Of a DNA stretch of 64,000 bases, positions 60,062 through 64,000 are shown piece by piece; the stretch's first letter is position 1, and each line of letters begins with the position of its first letter. Under the pieces are notes generated by a model. The model was given only the letters and a program-made list of their open reading frames with translations, had not been told where the DNA came from and did no database searches. Source of the DNA: Collinsella sp. TM10-22 (GTDB lineage: Bacteria; Actinomycetota; Coriobacteriia; Coriobacteriales; Coriobacteriaceae); the NCBI RefSeq assembly GCF_003466125.1, contig NZ_QSOC01000002.1, positions 1 to 64,000 on the forward strand. The letters run 5' to 3'. The position numbers were made by a program, and so were the translations under genes.

Positions 60062-61174
60062 ATGCTCGATACTACCACCTTCGTCGGCCTCGACGTCCAC
60101 GCCCGCTCGATAAAGGCCGTCTCCCTCGACGTCATGACCGGGGAGGTGCGCTGCGCGACCTTCGGCTACGACGCCGGGGCCGTCGCGGCGTGGGTCCGGT
60201 CCGTGGACCCCAGGGCCAGGTGCGTGTACGAGTCCGGGGTCACGGGCTTCGACCTGCAGAAGAGGCTCTCCGGCCTGGGGGTCGACTGCGTGGTCGGCGC
60301 CGTCTCGAAGATGATCAAGCCCAGCGCGGACAGGCGCAGGAAGAACGACCGCAACGACGCCGAGTTCCTCGCCCGCATGCTGTCGGTCGGCAACGTGGTC
60401 GAGGTGTGGGTCCCCGACGACGAGTGCGAGGCCGCCCGCGACCTGACCAGGGCGCTCGAGGACGCGAGGGACGACCTCTCGCGCTCGAAGCAGCGGCTCT
60501 CCAAGTTCCTGCTCAGGCACGGGCTCGTCTTCGACGAGAGGACGCCCACCGGCCGCAGGAAGGGCAACTGGACCCGGGCGCACTGGTCCTGGATCGAGTC
60601 GATTAGGTTCGCGGAGGGGGCCGACGAGGAGGTGCTCGCCTACTACGTCGACGCGGTCAGGCGGGCGGCGGAGGAGAAGGCGAGGCTCGAGGGGCTCGTC
60701 GAGGCCGAGGCCCGCAAGCCCAGGTGGCGGAAGAGGGTCGACTCCCTGCGCTGCCTCAAGGGCGTCGACACCGCTTCCGCCGCCGACCTCGTGTTCGAGG
60801 CCGGCGAGTTCTCCAGGTTCAGGAACGCCCGCTCGTTCGCCGCGTGGGTCGGCCTGACGCCCTCCGAGCACTCCAGCGGGGAGAGCGACCGCAGGGGCGC
60901 GATCACCAAGGCCGGCAACAAGCACCTGAGAAAGACGCTGGTCGAGGCCGCGTGGCACTACCTGACGTGCCCCGGGCGGCCGAAGGACCTCGCCAAGGGC
61001 CAGGCCCCGGACCGGGGCGCCCGGAGGCATGCCGCCAAGGGCGTGCGGAGGCTGGTCGAGAGGCGGGAGGCGCTGCTCGCGCGCGGGGTGCACGGCAACA
61101 AGGCGAACGTGGCCACGGCGCGCGAGCTCGCCTGCTGGGTGTGGGCGGTCGGCCTCATGGCAGAGGAGGCATAG
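60062..61174 (+). CDS. IS110-family transposase (DEDD recombinase)
   Basis: 370 residues from ATG 60062 (GGAAGGGG upstream). The N-terminal RuvC-like DEDD domain has FVGLDVHARSIKAV, VYESGVTGFDLQKRL and RRKNDRNDAEFLARML. A central helical part follows, then the C-terminal Transposase_20 domain with LRCLKGVDTASAADLVFEAG, FAAWVGLTPSEHSSGES (nucleophilic Ser) and RGAITKAGNKHLRKTLVEAAWHY. IS110 enzymes insert without target duplication, and recent work shows that an RNA from the element guides target choice. All motifs are present, so it is likely active. Confidence 0.94.
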   Translation: MLDTTTFVGLDVHARSIKAVSLDVMTGEVRCATFGYDAGAVAAWVRSVDPRARCVYESGVTGFDLQKRLSGLGVDCVVGAVSKMIKPSADRRRKNDRNDAEFLARMLSVGNVVEVWVPDDECEAARDLTRALEDARDDLSRSKQRLSKFLLRHGLVFDERTPTGRRKGNWTRAHWSWIESIRFAEGADEEVLAYYVDAVRRAAEEKARLEGLVEAEARKPRWRKRVDSLRCLKGVDTASAADLVFEAGEFSRFRNARSFAAWVGLTPSEHSSGESDRRGAITKAGNKHLRKTLVEAAWHYLTCPGRPKDLAKGQAPDRGARRHAAKGVRRLVERREALLARGVHGNKANVATARELACWVWAVGLMAEEA

Positions 61175-61476
61175 GGGGCGGTCCCCCGAACATAAGCCAG
61201 TCACCCCGGAAGCGGTTCGATCCGAAGCCGTTGAGGCGAACCTCAGGTCCCTATTCTGCGAGCGCCCAGGGCGCCACACGCGTGCACAGACTGTCGGTTC
61301 GACGTAGAAGCCTCAGCCGTAGCAACGGATTGCCCAGCGAGAGATCGCCACGGGCGGATATTAAACTGCAAAGACGAGCGTCGGTAAGACACGCCGAGGT
61401 CGCCGCGGACGGGTTGATATAGGGAGAGGGCCTGACCCCATATCGTTGGGGCCAGGCCCGATTTTGCCTCTTGACA
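61175..61476 (+). ncRNA. 3' non-coding region of the IS110 element, candidate guide RNA
   Basis: 300 bp without a supported reading frame, inside the element. It starts with hairpin GGGGG-CGGT-CCCCC just after the stop codon, contains several short stems (CGGTTCG/CGAAGCCG near 61222), and ends with a strong hairpin (GGGCCTGACCCC / GGGGCCAGGCCC, 61428-61459) followed by GATTTTG, which could end a transcript. IS1111-type elements have their guide RNA here. An 8-base match GCACAGAC (61284-61291) to the left junction is noted. RNA status is inference. Confidence 0.4.
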
Positions 61477-61492
61477 ATGTCCTGCTCATATT

Positions 61493-61514
61493 AAAAGGAA
61501 CGTCCCCAAGTGCC
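61493..61514. repeat. Family D repeat, right flank of the IS110 element
   Basis: AAAAGGAACGTCCCCAAGTGCC, the continuation of the array broken by the element; it ends at the lactate permease stop codon (61517-61519). Confidence 0.7.
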
Positions 61515-61516
61515 AA

Positions 61517-63088
61517 CTACAGCGGCAGGTTTTGGCCGAGCATGGCTATGGCGCTCATCAGGACCAGCATGCCGGCAGCGTAGGGCAGCACCGCGCCCAG
61601 GAGTTCAGCGTCCTTACCGCGTACATGCACGGCGGCAAGACCGATCGCGAGCGTCTGCGGCGAAATCATCTTACCGGCGGCAACGCCAAGCGCATTCAGC
61701 GCGACCATCCAGTAGTCGCTCACACCCAGCGCCGTAGCGGCCTGGCTCTGGATGGGGCCAAACAGCATGCCTGAGGACGTGCCCGAACCGGTCACGAACG
61801 CACCGACGGCGCCGATCCACGGAGCCAGAATCGGGTACAGGCCGCCGGCGACCGCAATGCAAAACGCGCTGATCGAAGAGATCATGCCCGCATAGCCCAT
61901 CACCTTGGCGCAACCCAGCACTGAAAGCATGGTCACGACCGTCGGCATCATCTGCTTGACGGTCGCGGCCAGCACCTCGCCCATCAAGCGCGGCGAAGCG
62001 CCCTGAATGGCACCGCCGACAAACGCAGCCAGGAAAATCCAAACACCCGGCGTGTTGATCCACGAAAACGTAAGCGTGCCGGGGTTCTCGCCGCAATACA
62101 CCTGCACGTGACTCGCAAACGGCGCGAGCGCGGCGTGCACGACGGGCACCAGGTTGGAGGTACCCAACAGCAGCACAAAAATCAGGATGAAGCACGACCA
62201 GGCAGAAAGCGCCGACTTAGCGGTGAGCTGTTCGCCGGCCTCGATATTCATGTGAAAGCGTGCATCCAGATGCCCCGACTTCTCGGCATGCATGGCAAGC
62301 GCGGCGGTCAGCGCAAGCGATACGATGGAGCCCACGACCACGGCAAGCTCGGGACCCACGAACATGGCAACAACCAGCGCCGCGCCGACAAAGGACACAC
62401 CGGAAAGCAGCGCCACGCCGGCAACGCCGTGCAGACGCTCGCTTACGCTCGCAACGTTTCCTTGATCATCGGCGACACGGCCCGCGACCAATACAATGAG
62501 CAGCGGCATCACCACAAAGAACGGTGCGAGCTGCACCAGCTGAACGGTCGCCAAATGCAGCGGGTCCAGGCCCACCAGGTCGGCAACGGACACCGTGGGG
62601 ATGCCGATGGAGCCGTAGGGCGTGGGCACGCCGTTGGCCAGTAGACAGATCAGCACGGCAGGCACGGCCCCAAAACCAAGGCCCGCGAGCATGCCGGCGG
62701 GAATGGCAACGGCGGTACCAAAGCCGGCCATGCCCTCCATAAAGCCGCCGAAGCACCACGCCACGAGCAGCGCCAGCAGACGACGGTCGCTGCTGATGGA
62801 GGTGATCATGCTGCCGATCACGTCCATGGCACCCGTGCGCACGCACAGGTTATACGTAAAGACGGCGGCGATAATCACGAGCACGATGGGCCACAGGGCC
62901 ATCAAAAAGCCCTCGAGCGAGGCCGTGGCTATCTGCGCCGCCGGCAAATGCCACCACGCAAGGGCAAGCACGCACGAAAGGACAAACGATCCGATAGCGG
63001 CTTTCCAAGCTGGCCATTTAAAGCACAGCAGCATCACGACAAGCCAAATGATCGGCACAAGAGCCAGCAGGAATGCGGCGACGTCCAT
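61517..63088 (-). CDS. lctP: L-lactate permease (LctP family)
   Basis: 523 residues from ATG 63088, with about 13 membrane segments. Family signatures: FGGFMEGMAGFGTAVAIPAGML, LLANGVPTPYGSIGIPTVSVADLVGLDP, WINTPGVWIFLAAFVGGAIQG, APWIGAVGAFVTGSGTSSGMLFGPIQ and the Lys-containing AAGKMISPQTLAIGLAAV. It imports lactate or glycolate with protons at the inner membrane. No lactate dehydrogenase or lut/lld genes lie within view, so whether it takes up or exports fermentation lactate is open. The 3' end abuts a family D repeat next to the IS110 element. Confidence 0.94.
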   Translation of the reverse strand: MDVAAFLLALVPIIWLVVMLLCFKWPAWKAAIGSFVLSCVLALAWWHLPAAQIATASLEGFLMALWPIVLVIIAAVFTYNLCVRTGAMDVIGSMITSISSDRRLLALLVAWCFGGFMEGMAGFGTAVAIPAGMLAGLGFGAVPAVLICLLANGVPTPYGSIGIPTVSVADLVGLDPLHLATVQLVQLAPFFVVMPLLIVLVAGRVADDQGNVASVSERLHGVAGVALLSGVSFVGAALVVAMFVGPELAVVVGSIVSLALTAALAMHAEKSGHLDARFHMNIEAGEQLTAKSALSAWSCFILIFVLLLGTSNLVPVVHAALAPFASHVQVYCGENPGTLTFSWINTPGVWIFLAAFVGGAIQGASPRLMGEVLAATVKQMMPTVVTMLSVLGCAKVMGYAGMISSISAFCIAVAGGLYPILAPWIGAVGAFVTGSGTSSGMLFGPIQSQAATALGVSDYWMVALNALGVAAGKMISPQTLAIGLAAVHVRGKDAELLGAVLPYAAGMLVLMSAIAMLGQNLPL

Positions 63089-63266
63089 GGTTCATAGCTC
63101 CTTGCTACCGCGCGGGCGGCATAGGGGTGTCACAAAACTTCATCAGGATACCGCACGTTTGCCGACAAATTACAGCCGCCCGCCGAAATTATTGAACAAC
63201 CGGTTCAAAAACACGAGCGGACGCCGTCGCGTCTATACTAGAGCGCAGTAATAGAAAGGACTCGCC

Positions 63267-64000
63267 TTGAGCATCACGCCCCTCGACAGCATTCGCCACG
63301 CCATCGCCCGCCGTAACGGCGTCACCGACCCCACCGTATCGGGCGGGGCGCACGGGCAGGGCGGACGCATCGAGAACGGTCTATTCCCCGCGTCTCACAC
63401 CGCCGAGGAGCTCGCACGCATCCAAGAGCTAAGCCAACGTAACGCCGGCGGTCCCGACAACGGCCAGGCCACACGCCGTCGCCGCGAGCGCGATCGCCAG
63501 CCCGGCCCCATCCACCGCATGGTCAATGCCTGGTGGAACCGCCTGCTCGGAGCCGTCTACGGCGGCGGCTTCTCCGCGCAAGAAGCCGAGTACGAAGATC
63601 ACGCCACCCATCGCGACTACCTTTGGAATACCCTGGGCACCGCCGTATGGGGCATGGCGTTTCCGCTGCTCACCATTGTGTCGACGCAGCTCGTGGGCGC
63701 CGAGGAAGCCGGCAAGTTCTCCATCGCCTTTGTCACCGGCACGCTCATCATGATCGCGTGCAACTACGGTGTGCGCAACTTTCAGGTCTCGGACATCGAC
63801 GAAAAAACCTCCTTCGCCTCCTACCAGCTCAACCGCTGGCTTTGCGGAGCGCTCGCGCTGGCATGCGGACTGGTATACAGCAGCGCCCGCGGCTACGATG
63901 CGCAGATGGCCACGATTGGCCTGGGCGTCTACCTGTATAAGGTGATCGACGGCGTCGCCGACGCGTACGAAGGCCGCCTGCAGCAGGCCGATAAACTCTA
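63267..64000 (+). CDS. Polysaccharide flippase-like membrane protein (partial)
   Basis: 244 codons from a TTG at 63267 (GAAAGGA upstream), open at the right edge. The first ~110 residues are a charged, Arg-rich cytoplasmic part (ATRRRRERDRQPGPIH). Then come hydrophobic segments typical of the start of Wzx/MVF-type exporters: YLWNTLGTAVWGMAFPLLTIV, GKFSIAFVTGTLIMIACNYG and RNFQVSDIDEKTSFASYQLNR. It likely moves lipid-linked glycans across the membrane. The long N-terminal extension is unusual for Wzx. Confidence 0.75.
   Translation, partial: MSITPLDSIRHAIARRNGVTDPTVSGGAHGQGGRIENGLFPASHTAEELARIQELSQRNAGGPDNGQATRRRRERDRQPGPIHRMVNAWWNRLLGAVYGGGFSAQEAEYEDHATHRDYLWNTLGTAVWGMAFPLLTIVSTQLVGAEEAGKFSIAFVTGTLIMIACNYGVRNFQVSDIDEKTSFASYQLNRWLCGALALACGLVYSSARGYDAQMATIGLGVYLYKVIDGVADAYEGRLQQADKL

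Larger units (their letters stand above)
59938..61493 (+). mobile_element. IS110-family element, complete, in a family D repeat
   Basis: Intact transposase gene with 15-bp perfect subterminal inverted repeats, ATATGAGCAGGACAT (59943-59957) and ATGTCCTGCTCATAT (61477-61491). The flanks match the uninterrupted array at 47210-47248 up to GTGCCGGCACA on the left and from AAAGGAACGTCCCC on the right, so the borders are set to within a base or two and no target duplication is needed. About 1555 bp. A ~105-bp 5' and ~300-bp 3' non-coding part with subterminal repeats fits the IS1111 subgroup, whose members carry a guide (bridge/seek) RNA. Confidence 0.85.

Overview
The window looks like a chromosomal segment of a high-GC, Gram-positive gut actinobacterium of the Coriobacteriia, most likely Collinsella or a close relative. 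This is inference from several things together: a SUF-only Fe-S operon led by an Rrf2 regulator, a GGGtGRT-protein operon, cell-wall-binding repeat lysozymes, a sortase-anchored protein, a Rho factor with a very long N-terminal extension, TTG starts behind strong Shine-Dalgarno sequences, and Coriobacteria-style intergenic palindromes. No rRNA or species marker is present. There are four tRNA genes and one candidate 6S RNA.

Layout. Positions 1-3500 encode secreted peptidoglycan hydrolases with cell-wall-binding repeats; one is split by a frameshift. Positions 3900-13300 form a surface-glycan locus: five family-2 glycosyltransferase genes on the minus strand (including a duplicated two-gene module), then a membrane acyltransferase and another glycosyltransferase on the plus strand. 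A WecA/TagO-like initiating transferase (52.3 kb) and a partial flippase (right edge) probably serve the same kind of pathway. Positions 13.3-17.1 kb hold an AAA-ATPase/nuclease-like protein and a sortase-anchored surface protein. Positions 17.2-23.1 kb hold the Rrf2 regulator and sufCBDSU, with striking 29-bp palindromes at both ends. A NifU-like/GGGtGRT pair follows (24.4-26.2 kb), so two Fe-S-related operons lie close together. Positions 27-34.7 kb carry an FAD oxidoreductase, dinD, tRNA-Lys x2 and tRNA-His, an aminotransferase, a ROK sugar kinase, VanZ and an Ala/Asp-rich membrane protein. Then come rho, a 0.9-kb non-coding block with long hairpins, argS, a CarD-like regulator and an HD hydrolase. 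Positions 44-50 kb hold proA, an S33 hydrolase, proB and pncB. Positions 50-57.8 kb hold tRNA-Ala, a radical SAM protein, 6S RNA, trpS, an MGMT-like protein, DegV, MarR and a B3/B4 protein. The end has pckA, an IS110-family element, lactate permease and the flippase.

Mobile and repeat layer. The second half of the window is dense with short intergenic palindromes. Family A (about 40 bp, seven loci) doubles as a bidirectional terminator and brackets a REP-associated tyrosine transposase gene. Families B, C and D are present in two to three loci each. An IS3-family element splits a family A repeat whose two halves do not match a simple insertion. An IS110-family element sits inside a family D array whose uninterrupted version survives at 47.2 kb, which lets its borders be read directly. 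The most interesting leads are this IS110 element with its structured non-coding ends (possible guide-RNA recombinase), the 29-bp palindromes around suf, the uncharacterised GGGtGRT pair, and the long hairpins upstream of rho.
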